From Pseudolabrys sp. (GTDB taxonomy: Bacteria > Pseudomonadota > Alphaproteobacteria > Rhizobiales > Xanthobacteraceae), in contig JAHCKG010000001.1 of NCBI GenBank assembly GCA_026125895.1, positions 186,001 to 250,000 of the forward strand: DNA of 64,000 nt. The letters are read 5' to 3'. Numbering within the stretch: the first letter of the stretch is position 1; each line of letters begins with the position of its first letter. The notes beneath the pieces are model-generated. The model saw only the letters and a list, made by a program, of their open reading frames with translations, was not told the DNA's origin and did not search any database. Positions 42,524 through 51,316 of this stretch are shown here, piece after piece. Both the position numbers and the translations under genes were made by a program.

Positions 42524-44065
42524 ATGTCGATGGCAGCCGCGCAATCGCCGGCAGTGGTGCCGCACCGGTCCATCATAACGGTCTGCGTCATGGTCGCGAC
42601 CTTGATGCAGACCCTGGACACGACCATCGTCAACGTCGCGCTGCCTTACATCCAGGGTTCGCTTGCGGCATCGCCCGACCAGATCACCTGGACGCTGACC
42701 GCTTACATCGTCGCAGCCGCCATCATGACTCCCCCGATCGGCTGGGTCGCGGCGCGGATCGGCCGCAAGAATTTGTTTCTGTTCTCGGTCGCCGGCTTCA
42801 CCGTTACCTCGATGCTGTGCGGCACGGCGCAGACGCTGACCGAGATCGTGCTGTACCGGGCGCTGCAGGGCGTGTTCGGCGCCTCGCTGGTGCCGCTGTC
42901 GCAGACGACGATGCTCGACATCTATCCAGTGGAGTTGCGCGGCCGCGCCATGTCGGTTTGGACCATGGGCGTTGTCGTGGGGCCGGTGCTGGGGCCGACT
43001 TTGGGCGGCTATCTCACGGCCTACGAATCCTGGCGCTATGTCTTCTATATCAACCTGCCGCTCGGCATTCTCGCTTTCGCCGGTCTGTGGATCTTCATGA
43101 AGGACGAGCGGCCGCCGGTCACGCCGAAGTTCGACTGGACCGGCTTTGCCGTGCTCGGTCTCGCGGTGGCCAGTCTGCAACTGCTGCTCGACCGCGGCGA
43201 GACCAAGGACTGGTTCGGTTCGACCGAGATCATCGTTTATGCGGTGCTGTGCGGTCTCGGCTTCTATTTGTTCATCGTCCACCTGTTCACGGCGCAGGGC
43301 GGACTCATTCCGTTGCGCATCTTCCGCGACCGGAATTTCGCCGCCGGCCTGGTGCTGATCTTCGCGGTCGGCGTGCTGATCCTGGCCACATCGGCGCTTT
43401 TGGCGCCGTATTTGCAGACGCTCGCCGGCCGCTCGGTCGAGGATACCGGCTTGCTGCTGGCGCCGCGCGGCCTCGGCACCATGGCTGGCGTCATGATCGC
43501 CGGACGCCTGGCCGATCGGATGGATTCCCGCATCCTGATGGCGATCGGGGTCGTCGTCATCGCGGAAACACTGCGGGAAATGACGCATTGGACGCCGGAT
43601 ATCGACGCCTGGTCGCTGGCGATCAATTCAATCGCGCAGGGCTTCGGCCTCGGTTTCGTCTTTACGCCGCTGCAGGTGCTGGCCTTCGCCACGCTGGCGC
43701 CCAGCCTGCGCACCGACGGCACGGCGCTGTTCAGCCTGCTGCGCAATATCGGCCTTGCCATCGGCGTTTCGGCGACCTCGGTGCTGCTGACGGAGGCGAC
43801 GCAATACGAGCACGCGGTGATCGGCGCCGCCGTCAATCCGTTCAACCGCAGCCTGCAGACCGCCGGGGCGTACTTCACTTGGAATCCCGTCTTGCCGGGC
43901 GGCGTCGCCGCCCTCAACGCCGAGGTGACGCGGCAGGCCACCATCATCGGCTATGTCGATGACTTCAAGTTCCTGCTGGTGGTCTGCCTGTTGATGCTGC
44001 CGCTGCTGTTGTTGATGCGGGCGCCGAAGCACGAAGCCGATTCCGCCGCCGTGGTGATGGATTAG
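42524..44065 (+). CDS. DHA2-family MFS multidrug exporter, EmrB-like
   Basis: 513-aa inner-membrane transporter with 14 hydrophobic segments. Family motifs are TLDTTIVNVALPYIQGSL in TM1, GWVAARIGRKNLFL (motif A) near residue 72 and VVVGPVLGPTLGGYL (motif C) near 150. Together with the EmrA-type adaptor it would form a proton-driven tripartite exporter. It is the last gene of the four-gene efflux operon beginning at 37005. Confidence 0.92.
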   Translation: MSMAAAQSPAVVPHRSIITVCVMVATLMQTLDTTIVNVALPYIQGSLAASPDQITWTLTAYIVAAAIMTPPIGWVAARIGRKNLFLFSVAGFTVTSMLCGTAQTLTEIVLYRALQGVFGASLVPLSQTTMLDIYPVELRGRAMSVWTMGVVVGPVLGPTLGGYLTAYESWRYVFYINLPLGILAFAGLWIFMKDERPPVTPKFDWTGFAVLGLAVASLQLLLDRGETKDWFGSTEIIVYAVLCGLGFYLFIVHLFTAQGGLIPLRIFRDRNFAAGLVLIFAVGVLILATSALLAPYLQTLAGRSVEDTGLLLAPRGLGTMAGVMIAGRLADRMDSRILMAIGVVVIAETLREMTHWTPDIDAWSLAINSIAQGFGLGFVFTPLQVLAFATLAPSLRTDGTALFSLLRNIGLAIGVSATSVLLTEATQYEHAVIGAAVNPFNRSLQTAGAYFTWNPVLPGGVAALNAEVTRQATIIGYVDDFKFLLVVCLLMLPLLLLMRAPKHEADSAAVVMD

Positions 44066-44174
44066 ATCGCCTTGTCACGCGCAGCCGTGGAACTTGATGA
44101 AACGGCGGAGCTCCCGAGGAACCATGCGCGGGGGCGTCCGTTGCCGGTTTACACAGACAATGCCGAGGTGAGCC

Positions 44175-44417
44175 ATGCAACAGACCAGCTATTCGATCAA
44201 ACGGACGGGCTCGTCGTGGACCATCGATCACGACGGTGACGTCGGCGGCGAGTACGCCAGCAAGGAAGCGGCGTTCGAGGCGGCGGCCGCTGCGGCGTCG
44301 AACGCCATCAAAGATGGCCTCGGCATCGTGATCTCGGTTCCGGCGCCGGCGCCGGGAGAGAGCGCGCTCGGCAACGCCACCAACGAACGGACGCGGAGTA
44401 CAACTCGATGGCAGTAG
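44175..44417 (+). CDS. Small DUF2188-like protein
   Basis: 80-aa protein beginning MQQTSYSIKRTGSSWTIDHDGDVGGEYASKEAAFEAA, a pattern resembling DUF2188 (short proteins with a Trp-x-hydrophobic strand and a 'SKEAAFEAA' helix). GAGGTGAGCC precedes the ATG. The tail overlaps the following SDR gene by about 10 nt, so the two are co-transcribed. Role unknown; DUF2188 genes often lie with stress genes. Confidence 0.65.
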   Translation: MQQTSYSIKRTGSSWTIDHDGDVGGEYASKEAAFEAAAAAASNAIKDGLGIVISVPAPAPGESALGNATNERTRSTTRWQ

Positions 44418-45409
44418 CATTGGATATGGAACGCTTCGCCAAGGCGGCGGAGAAGACCGCCGCGGCGGAGCGCGCGATCCAGGAAAAGATCGACGCGAAG
44501 GAAAAGAGCGGCAGCAAACCAAAGCAGAACGGCGCGATGCAGGCCGGCGCGCGGAAATATCCCGAACCGCCGCTGCCGAAGCAGCATCTGAAGAAGCCGG
44601 GCATCGAGGCCGATCTCGAACTGGCGCCAATGGTCGATGCCCCGCACTACAAGGGCTCGGACAAGCTCAAGGGCAAGGTCGCGCTGATCACCGGTGGCGA
44701 TTCCGGCATCGGCCGTTCCGTCGCCGTCCTGTTCGCGCGCGAGGGCGCCGACGTCGCCATCGCTTATCTCAACGAGCACGAGGACGCCCGCGACACCGCG
44801 AAGATGGTGGAGAAGGAAGGGCGCCGCTGCATCGTCATGGCCGGTGACGTCGCCGATGCGGAGTTCTGCAAGGCCAGCGTCGCGCATACGGTCGAGCAGC
44901 TCGGCCGTCTCGACGTCCTGGTCAACAACGCCGCGTTCCAGGAGCATGTGCAGGATTTTGAGGATCTGACCGAGGAACATTTCGACCGCACGCTGAAGAC
45001 CAACCTCTACGGCTATTTCCACATGGCCAAGGCGGCTGTGCCGCACATGAAGCCCGGCAGCGCCATCGTCATGACCGGATCGGTCACCGGTCTGATGGGC
45101 AACAGCATGTTGCTCGATTACTCAATGACCAAGGGCGGCATCCACGCCTTCGTCCGCGCGCTGGCGACGCATCTCGTTCCCAAGGGCATCCGCGTCAATG
45201 CGGTGGCGCCCGGTCCGGTCTGGACGCCGCTCAACCCGGCCGACCGAGACGCCGAAGGCGTCAGCCAGTTCGGCAGCGGCACGCCGATGAAACGGCCGGC
45301 GCAGCCAGAAGAGATCGCGCCGGCCTATGTGTTTCTCGCAGCGCCGAGTTGCTCCAGTTACATCACTGGCGAAATCCTCCCCATTATCGGCGGTTATTCG
45401 GGCGGCTAG
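44408..45409 (+). CDS. SDR-family oxidoreductase, YghA-like
   Basis: 333-aa SDR with an N-terminal Lys/Ala-rich extension of about 85 aa ahead of the core. The core has LITGGDSGIGRSVAVLFA, NNAAFQEH, the catalytic Ser in VMTGSVTGL, and the YSMTKGG Tyr/Lys pair. It resembles YghA / general-stress-protein-39-type SDRs (glucose or aldehyde reductases). The extension EKTAAAERAIQEKID is of coiled-coil type. It overlaps the DUF2188-like gene. Confidence 0.83.
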   Translation: MAVALDMERFAKAAEKTAAAERAIQEKIDAKEKSGSKPKQNGAMQAGARKYPEPPLPKQHLKKPGIEADLELAPMVDAPHYKGSDKLKGKVALITGGDSGIGRSVAVLFAREGADVAIAYLNEHEDARDTAKMVEKEGRRCIVMAGDVADAEFCKASVAHTVEQLGRLDVLVNNAAFQEHVQDFEDLTEEHFDRTLKTNLYGYFHMAKAAVPHMKPGSAIVMTGSVTGLMGNSMLLDYSMTKGGIHAFVRALATHLVPKGIRVNAVAPGPVWTPLNPADRDAEGVSQFGSGTPMKRPAQPEEIAPAYVFLAAPSCSSYITGEILPIIGGYSGG

Positions 45410-45498
45410 CTCGCGCGGGCTTAACGGCCCGCCGCGAAGTGGCGGAACATTCGATGCCGCGAACCGTTCGTCCAGCAGGGGCGGCCGAGGATATCAAA

Positions 45499-45960
45499 AT
45501 GTCAGAACTAACGCCGCGGTCCACCGCCCGGATCGGCTATCCGTTTTTCCCGGTCATGCTGGCGGTCCCGACCGTCTGCTTCATCGGCACCCTTTTCACC
45601 GATCTCGCCTATTGGAAAAGCGCCGAAATGATGTGGGCGGACTTTTCCGCCTGGCTGGTCACCACCGGTGTGGTCTTTGGATTCATGGCGCTGGTCGTCT
45701 GGGTCGTTGATCTGCTGCGCGGTCCCTTCGTCCGCGCGCAGCTGCCACCGTGGCCTTACGCGATCGCGCATCTTGTCGCGCTCGTTCTCGGCGTCCTCAA
45801 CATGCTCGTTCACACGCGCGATGCCTGGACCTCGGTGGTGCCATGGGGACTAACCCTGTCGGCGATGGTCACGGTCATTCTCCTGGTGGGGGGATGGATG
45901 GGCCGTACGGCGGTCTACCGGGAACGGATCGCAGTTCGTGAAGTCGGAGTCGCGCCATGA
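45499..45960 (+). CDS. DUF2231-like membrane protein
   Basis: 153-aa integral membrane protein with four hydrophobic helices (about residues 15-35, 45-68, 88-108 and 118-138). FFPVMLAVPTVCFIGTLFTDLAYW is typical of DUF2231 proteins. The ATG at 45499 is chosen since the homologous segment starts right there and gccgagg lies upstream. Its stop overlaps the start of the PQQ-type dehydrogenase (ATGA). Neighbours suggest a role in the membrane or periplasm with that enzyme, perhaps electron transfer. Confidence 0.78.
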   Translation: MSELTPRSTARIGYPFFPVMLAVPTVCFIGTLFTDLAYWKSAEMMWADFSAWLVTTGVVFGFMALVVWVVDLLRGPFVRAQLPPWPYAIAHLVALVLGVLNMLVHTRDAWTSVVPWGLTLSAMVTVILLVGGWMGRTAVYRERIAVREVGVAP

Positions 45961-47297
45961 TCAGCCGCACCACAATGACTTGGCTCGTCGCCGCGCTGCT
46001 CGCCTGCGGCGCCACCGCGGCTTTTGCCGCCGCCGATAGCGGCCAGTTCGACACCGGTTCGCAGATCGGCCCCAATCCGAAGCTGCCGGAGCCGCGGCAA
46101 TATCTGCTGCCGCCGATGCACCTGGCGCCGGTGGTCGGCTGGAAAGAGGGCGAGAAGCCGACCGTGGCCCCGGGCCTCAAGATCGAGGCGCTGGCGACCG
46201 GCTTGCAGCATCCGCGCTCGCTTTATGTCCTGCCGAACGGCGACATCCTGGTCGTCGAATCGAAGTCGCCGGCGCTCGATCCGATCAAGCGGCCGAAGGA
46301 CCTGGTGATGGGCTTCGTGGAGAAGCTGGTGACGTCGGGCGGCAGCGGCGGCGGCCCGAGCAACCGCATCACGCTGCTGCGCGATGCCAATGGCGACGGC
46401 AAGCCGGAGCAGCAGGAGGTGTTTCTCGACCACCTGTTCTCGCCCTTCGGCGTGGCGCTGGTCGGCTCCGATCTCTACGTCGCCAACACCGACGCCATCA
46501 TGCACTACACCTACAACGAGGGTGACACCAAGATCACTTCGCCGGGCCAGCGCTTTCTCGATCTGCCCGGCGGGCCGATCGACCATCACTGGACCAAGAG
46601 CCTGGTGGCCAGCCCCGACGGCAAACTGCTTTATGTCGGTGTCGGCTCGAACAGCAACATCACCGAGAACGGCATCGAGGCCGAGAAGAACCGCGCCGCC
46701 ATCTGGCAGGTCGATCGCGCCTCGGGGCGCTGGCGCATCTTCGCCAGCGGATTGCGCAATCCGAATGGTCTGAGCTTCCAGCCGCAGAGCGGCGCGCTGT
46801 GGGCGGTCGTCAACGAACGTGACGAGCTTGGGCCCAATCTGGTGCCCGACTACATGACATCGGTGCAGGACGGCGCGTTCTACGGTTGGCCCTACAGCTA
46901 TTACGGCCAGCATCTCGATCCGCGCGTGATGCCGCAGCGCCCCGATCTCGTCGCCAAGGCGATCCCGCCGGATTACGCGCTGAGTTCACATGTCGCACCG
47001 CTCGGGCTGACCTTTTATACCGGCGATGCGTTGCCGCAGAAGTATCGCGGCGGCGCCTTTGTCGGCGAACACGGCAGTTGGAACCGCGATCACTTCAACG
47101 GCTACAAGGTGGTGTATGTGCCGTTTGCCGACGGCAAGCCCTCCGGCAAGGCCGAGGATGTGGTCACCGGTTTCCTCAACGACAAGGGCGAGGCGCGCGG
47201 CCGGCCGGTCGGCGTCGCCGTCGACAAGACCGGCGCGCTGCTCGTCGCCGACGATGTCGGCAACACCGTGTGGCGCATCACCGCGGCCACGCAGTAA
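45957..47297 (+). CDS. PQQ-dependent sugar dehydrogenase, L-sorbosone dehydrogenase-like
   Basis: 446-aa exported beta-propeller with signal peptide MISRTTMTWLVAALLACGATAAFA. The propeller has LQHPRSLYVLPNGDILVVES, PFGVALVGSDLYVANTD, NPNGLSFQPQSGALWAVVNERDELG and GEHGSWNRDHFNGYKVV, all typical of soluble PQQ glucose/sorbosone dehydrogenases. It oxidises an aldose or similar in the periplasm using pyrroloquinoline quinone. No pqq biosynthesis gene is in the window. Confidence 0.85.
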   Translation: MISRTTMTWLVAALLACGATAAFAAADSGQFDTGSQIGPNPKLPEPRQYLLPPMHLAPVVGWKEGEKPTVAPGLKIEALATGLQHPRSLYVLPNGDILVVESKSPALDPIKRPKDLVMGFVEKLVTSGGSGGGPSNRITLLRDANGDGKPEQQEVFLDHLFSPFGVALVGSDLYVANTDAIMHYTYNEGDTKITSPGQRFLDLPGGPIDHHWTKSLVASPDGKLLYVGVGSNSNITENGIEAEKNRAAIWQVDRASGRWRIFASGLRNPNGLSFQPQSGALWAVVNERDELGPNLVPDYMTSVQDGAFYGWPYSYYGQHLDPRVMPQRPDLVAKAIPPDYALSSHVAPLGLTFYTGDALPQKYRGGAFVGEHGSWNRDHFNGYKVVYVPFADGKPSGKAEDVVTGFLNDKGEARGRPVGVAVDKTGALLVADDVGNTVWRITAATQ

Positions 47298-47314
47298 TCA
47301 AGTGAGGCGAGACA

Positions 47315-47458
47315 ATGGGACTTCAGGAATTGCTGTGGGGCGTCGGGGCCGTTGTGCTGCTCGGCGTTCTCATCTTCGCTGTGATGCGCGGCAACCGGCG
47401 CCCGTCGCAGCAGCCGGCCGCCGATCAGGCGACGCGGCGCAACTTCGACAAGCTCTGA
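47315..47458 (+). CDS. Small single-pass membrane protein
   Basis: 47-aa protein starting at ATG 47315, with GAGGCGAG upstream. The N-terminal half is one hydrophobic helix (LLWGVGAVVLLGVLIFAVM), followed by a basic, polar tail ending NFDKL. It lies 17 nt behind the PQQ-type dehydrogenase on the same strand, so it may be part of that operon. No function is known to me. Confidence 0.55.
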   Translation: MGLQELLWGVGAVVLLGVLIFAVMRGNRRPSQQPAADQATRRNFDKL

Positions 47459-47489
47459 GGAGCGGGCGGGGCGGCGGCTAGCGTCCTTG

Positions 47490-48266
47490 CTAGCGTCCTT
47501 GCCACTGCGGCGGCCGCTTTTCGACGAAGGCCCTGACGCCTTCGCGGAAGTCGGCGCTGCCGTAGGCGGCGCGCACCAGATCGTCGCCGTCCGGCAGGCC
47601 AACATTCTGCAACCGGCGGATCGCTTCCTTGGTGACGCGCATGGTGACCTGCGCATGACCGGCGAGCTGCGTGCAGATCGCGGCGATGCGCTCGTCGAGC
47701 GCCGCCGCTTCGACGACATCCAGCAGGAAGCCGGCGGCCAGCGCGTCTTCGGCGGCGATATTCTCCGCCAGCAGCATCATGCGCTTGGTGCGCGCCGCGC
47801 CGATGCCGGCGACCAGCCGCGCGTAATTGGCGACCGACAGGCAATTGCCAAGCGTGCGCGCGATCGGCACGCCGAACTTCGAACCGGGCGTGGCGATGCG
47901 CAGGTCGCAGCACGATGCGATCGCCAGCCCGCCGCCGATGGCCCAGCCTTCGACCACGGCGAGCGTCGGCATGGGCAGCGATTCCAGCGCGGTGAGATAG
48001 CCCTCCATCTTGTGTTCGTATTCCGAGCCCTGCTCCGGCTTCGAGAACTCCAGGAACTGCGCGATGTCGGTGCCGGCGATGAAGGCCTTGCCGCCGGCGC
48101 CGCGCAGCACGGTGACGCGGATGCTGGCGTCGCGGGCCAGTTCGGCGCAGGCGGCGGCGAGTCCCTCATACATGCCCCAGGTCATCGCGTTGCGCGCCTG
48201 CGGCCGGTCGAACAGGATCGTCGCCACGTTGCCCTCGCGGCTCAGCCGCACTTCGCCGTCGCTCAT
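47490..48266 (-). CDS. Enoyl-CoA hydratase/isomerase family protein
   Basis: 258-aa crotonase-fold protein. The oxyanion-hole segments are KAFIAGTDIAQF near residue 65 and GWAIGGGLAIASCCDLRIA near 100. The start at 48266 (SDGEVRLSREGNVATILFDRPQARNAM) has GAGGA upstream; the frame before it is Pro-rich and unlike the family. The catalytic Glu positions of true hydratases are not clearly kept (GTDI, and SVANYARLVAG instead of a Glu-containing helix), so isomerase, lyase or hydrolase activity is possible. The stop lies in a 12-bp tandem duplication (47477-47500). Confidence 0.82.
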   Translation of the reverse strand: MSDGEVRLSREGNVATILFDRPQARNAMTWGMYEGLAAACAELARDASIRVTVLRGAGGKAFIAGTDIAQFLEFSKPEQGSEYEHKMEGYLTALESLPMPTLAVVEGWAIGGGLAIASCCDLRIATPGSKFGVPIARTLGNCLSVANYARLVAGIGAARTKRMMLLAENIAAEDALAAGFLLDVVEAAALDERIAAICTQLAGHAQVTMRVTKEAIRRLQNVGLPDGDDLVRAAYGSADFREGVRAFVEKRPPQWQGR

Positions 48267-48424
48267 TGCATGTCCTCGATGGTGATAAACGTTGGGGCGC
48301 AGATTGCGGGGCGGCGCGGCCGGGCGCAAGGGGAGGCGGATGCCGAGGCCGTGATCGCCTTGAGGTGTCGGCGGCGGTGGCGGCATGCTAGGCAAGGGCC
48401 GGCTTCCTGCGGCCCCGGGCGTTC

Positions 48425-50401
48425 ATGATCACCGTCACCCATGCTCTGATCTGCGCCGGCCTGGCGCTCGCGCTCTACGGGCTCATCGGCCTGCCGCTGG
48501 CGCAGCGCGTCACCATGCGGCCGCTGGCGCCGTGGCTCGCGCCGGCGCTGGGCTGGGCGGTGCATTCGGCGCTGGCGCTGCCCGTGTGCTTCGCGCTCGG
48601 CCTCAACCGCGTCACTGTCCTCGCGGTCTTCGCCGTGCCGCTGACCATCGCCGCTGTGGCGCTGTGGCAGCGTCCGGCGAGGCCGCGCGAGGACAGGCCG
48701 CTGCCCGGATGGCTCGTCGCCACCGTGCTCGCCGGCGCGGCGCTGTTCGCCTTCGTCGTCATGGCGGTCGATCTGCCCAAGGTCTCGGCCGAGGGCGTGA
48801 CGTTGGCGGCGCCGATCTTCGACCATTCCAAGATCGCGATGATCGACGAAATGGCGCGGCTCGGCGTGCCGCCGGGCAATCCGTTCTACGGCGGCGCCGG
48901 CCCGGCGCGGCTGTCTTATTACTATCTGTGGCACTTCAGCGCCGCCGAGCTGTCGCTGCTTACGGGCCTCCCGGGCTGGGCGGGCGATGCCGGCATGAGC
49001 TTCTTCACCGGTTTTGCCGGCATGCTCGCCATGGCCGGGCTGGCGATCTGGCTGAGCGGCCGCGCCAGCGCCGCGCTGTGGATCGTGTTGCTGTCGTTCA
49101 CCGCGTCGGCGCGGCCGGTGCTGGAGTTCTCCTTCGGCAAGGACAACGTCGAACTGTTCGCCGGCTACCAGTCGGGTCTCGGCGGCTTCCTGTTCCAGAC
49201 TTCGTGGGCGCCGCAGCACACGATGGCGGCGATCACGACGGTGATCGCGCTCACCGTGCTGGCGGCGGCGATCGAACGGCCGCGCTGGCTGGTCACGTTT
49301 GTGTTCGCGCTGCTGATGACGGCAGCCTTCCAGAGTTCGACCTGGATCGGCGGCATCGCTTTTCCCTTCATGGCGACGCCGGCGGCGCTGCTGCTGCTGT
49401 GGCGCGCCGCGCTGGGCGAGCGGCTGCGCATCGCCGCGCATCTTGCCGTCGCTGCGCTCATTGCCTTGGCGCTGATATCGCCGTTTCTCTACGACCAGTC
49501 GCACATGGCGGCGCTGCGCGGCGAGGGCACGCCGGTCGCTTTCGCGCCGGTGTCGGTGCTCAACGACGCGGCCTTGGAACGCCTCGGCGCGCTCGCCAAT
49601 CTTGCCGCCTTCTGGCTGATCTATCTGCCCGTCGAATTTCCCGCGATTTACTTCGCCGGCATCGCCGGCCTTTTCATGCTGCTGCGTGACCGCAACCTGC
49701 CGCTCGGCCACCGCGACGTCACCTGGGCCTTCGTGTCCGGCGTGGCGATGAGCCTCGTTTGCGGCTGGCTGCTGGTCAGCACGCTCGGCGAGAACAACGA
49801 TCTCGGCTGGCGCGCCGTGCTCCCCGCGGTGCTGCTGCTGATGATCGCCGCTGCCGCGGCGCTGGCGCGGCTCAAGGCGCGGCCTCTCCTCATCGCCGGG
49901 GCGCTCGTTCTCATCGCCGTCAGCCTCGTCGATGGCCTGCGCTTCGGCTATGGCAACCTCGTCGTCCGCGCCAATGAAGCGACGCCGGGCTTCGCCGCGT
50001 CCGACAAGCTATGGGCCGCGGTGCGCCGTCTCACGCCGCCGGACGAGCGCATCGCCAACAATCCGGATTATCTTGCCAAGGCGACGCCGTGGCCGGTCAA
50101 CATGTCATGGGCCCTGCTCGCCGACCGCCGCTCCTGCTTTGCCGGCCGCGATCTGGTGCGGCCGTTCTCGTCGCTGTCGCAGGACGAGGTCGATGCCACC
50201 GACGCTCTGTTCAAGCGCGTCTTCGCCGGAATGCCGGAGCCCGGCGATATCGAGCAACTGGCGGGCCGCCTCAACTGCGACACTGCGGTGGTGGTACCGG
50301 GCGACGGCGCCTGGATGCGCGATCCCTTTGCCGCCAACGCGCGCTATCGAATGGTTGAGGAAACGCCGACTTGGCGGATCTACCGTCGCGTGGCACCGTA
50401 G
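48425..50401 (+). CDS. Large polytopic membrane protein, GT-C-like
   Basis: 658-aa protein with 11-13 hydrophobic helices along the first 520 residues and a soluble C-terminal part of about 140 aa. SYYYLWHFSAAELSLLTG near residue 160, with FYGGAGPAR before it, resembles the Tyr-rich loop of GT-C membrane glycosyltransferases and DUF2298-like proteins. A lipid-linked sugar transferase or polymer-assembly role is therefore possible. The neighbouring sugar genes at 53871-56408 fit this, though other genes lie between. I cannot assign it to a named family. Confidence 0.7.
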   Translation: MITVTHALICAGLALALYGLIGLPLAQRVTMRPLAPWLAPALGWAVHSALALPVCFALGLNRVTVLAVFAVPLTIAAVALWQRPARPREDRPLPGWLVATVLAGAALFAFVVMAVDLPKVSAEGVTLAAPIFDHSKIAMIDEMARLGVPPGNPFYGGAGPARLSYYYLWHFSAAELSLLTGLPGWAGDAGMSFFTGFAGMLAMAGLAIWLSGRASAALWIVLLSFTASARPVLEFSFGKDNVELFAGYQSGLGGFLFQTSWAPQHTMAAITTVIALTVLAAAIERPRWLVTFVFALLMTAAFQSSTWIGGIAFPFMATPAALLLLWRAALGERLRIAAHLAVAALIALALISPFLYDQSHMAALRGEGTPVAFAPVSVLNDAALERLGALANLAAFWLIYLPVEFPAIYFAGIAGLFMLLRDRNLPLGHRDVTWAFVSGVAMSLVCGWLLVSTLGENNDLGWRAVLPAVLLLMIAAAAALARLKARPLLIAGALVLIAVSLVDGLRFGYGNLVVRANEATPGFAASDKLWAAVRRLTPPDERIANNPDYLAKATPWPVNMSWALLADRRSCFAGRDLVRPFSSLSQDEVDATDALFKRVFAGMPEPGDIEQLAGRLNCDTAVVVPGDGAWMRDPFAANARYRMVEETPTWRIYRRVAP

Positions 50402-50414
50402 CCGCCGTCCGCTC

Positions 50415-50493
50415 GTCCCCGCGAAGGCGGGGACCCAGCACAAGTCACCAACACATCGGATGGGGTCTTCTGGATTCCCGCTTTCGCGGGAAT
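50415..50493. repeat. Paired palindromic repeat elements between convergent genes
   Basis: Two short hairpins: gtccccgc-gaag-gcggggac (50415-50434) and attcccgc-tttc-gcgggaat (50474-50493). Arms of the same kind occur at 62796-62815. They look like dispersed REP-type elements and may also end both flanking transcripts. Confidence 0.65.
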
Positions 50494-50516
50494 GAGCGGA
50501 GGCTGAGGTCAGCGCG

Positions 50517-51305
50517 TCAAATCCCCGCGAACCAGTTGAAGCCCTGCTTCGACCAGAAGGTGGGGATGAAGGTGTCGGTCACCTCCATCGCCGTGATCCA
50601 TTTGGCGTTCTTGAAGCCGAGTTTGGTCGCGGTGCGCAGCCGCAGCGGAAAGCCGAATGGATCGGCGATCGGTTCGCGCGCATACTTGGTCGCGAGGATG
50701 GTCTGCGGATGCAGCGCCGTCGCCATGTCCAAGGTCTCGGTATAGTCGTCGGCGCATTTGAACGACACGTATTTCGCCGTGGTGTCGGCGCCGATGCGCT
50801 TGAGGAACTGGCCGAGGTTCACGCCCGACCACTGGCCGATGTAATCCCAGCCCTCGACGCAGATGTGGCGGACGATCCACTCTTCCTCGGGCAGTTCGTA
50901 AAGTTGCTGCGCCGTCCACGGCCGCTTGTCCTGAATGAGCCCGGCCAGCTCCAGCTTCCAGCTCGCGCCATCGACCGGCTTGACGTCCTCGACGTCGTAA
51001 TAGGCGTTGAAGCGCGGCGGCTTCACCACCTGATCTTCGCGATAGGTCGGCGCCAGATGGTGGGGCCGGAAGATCGCCTCCTGCACCCTGTCGTTGAAGG
51101 CCGAGATCGTGCGCAGGAAGCTCTGCACCGTGTCAGTGTCGCTGACGGTGCAGCCGGTCAGCATGGTCAGCGCGCCGAGGCTCAGGGTGCCGCGTAGCAG
51201 GCCGCGGCGGTTGATATCCTGGACCAGCTTCCTGTTGTCTTCCATGACGCTCTGATCGACGCCCTGCTTCGGGCGAAAGATCGACGGCGAGGGCGAGCGG
51301 GTCAT
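50517..51305 (-). CDS. Tat-exported molybdopterin oxidoreductase lipoprotein (sulfite-oxidase fold)
   Basis: 262-aa protein with a sulfite-oxidase-type molybdopterin domain. The Cys in IVRHICVEGWDYIGQW is the expected molybdenum ligand. The N-terminus has a twin-arginine stretch (NRRGLLRGTLSLGALTM) running into a lipobox (LTGC, Cys about 52), so the enzyme is probably exported folded and anchored as a lipoprotein. AAGGA precedes the ATG at 51305. It is paired with the cytochrome b gene 11 nt upstream, its likely electron partner. MsrP-like and other small Mo enzymes share this layout; the substrate is unknown. Confidence 0.82.
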   Translation of the reverse strand: MTRSPSPSIFRPKQGVDQSVMEDNRKLVQDINRRGLLRGTLSLGALTMLTGCTVSDTDTVQSFLRTISAFNDRVQEAIFRPHHLAPTYREDQVVKPPRFNAYYDVEDVKPVDGASWKLELAGLIQDKRPWTAQQLYELPEEEWIVRHICVEGWDYIGQWSGVNLGQFLKRIGADTTAKYVSFKCADDYTETLDMATALHPQTILATKYAREPIADPFGFPLRLRTATKLGFKNAKWITAMEVTDTFIPTFWSKQGFNWFAGI

Positions 51306-51316
51306 GAGCGTGATCC

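Noticed and set aside
41804-43588. 594-aa minus-strand open frame
   Set aside because: Antisense to the EmrA/EmrB pair; no domain visible.
48263-49711. 482-aa minus-strand open frame
   Set aside because: Antisense to the polytopic membrane protein; charged low-complexity translation.
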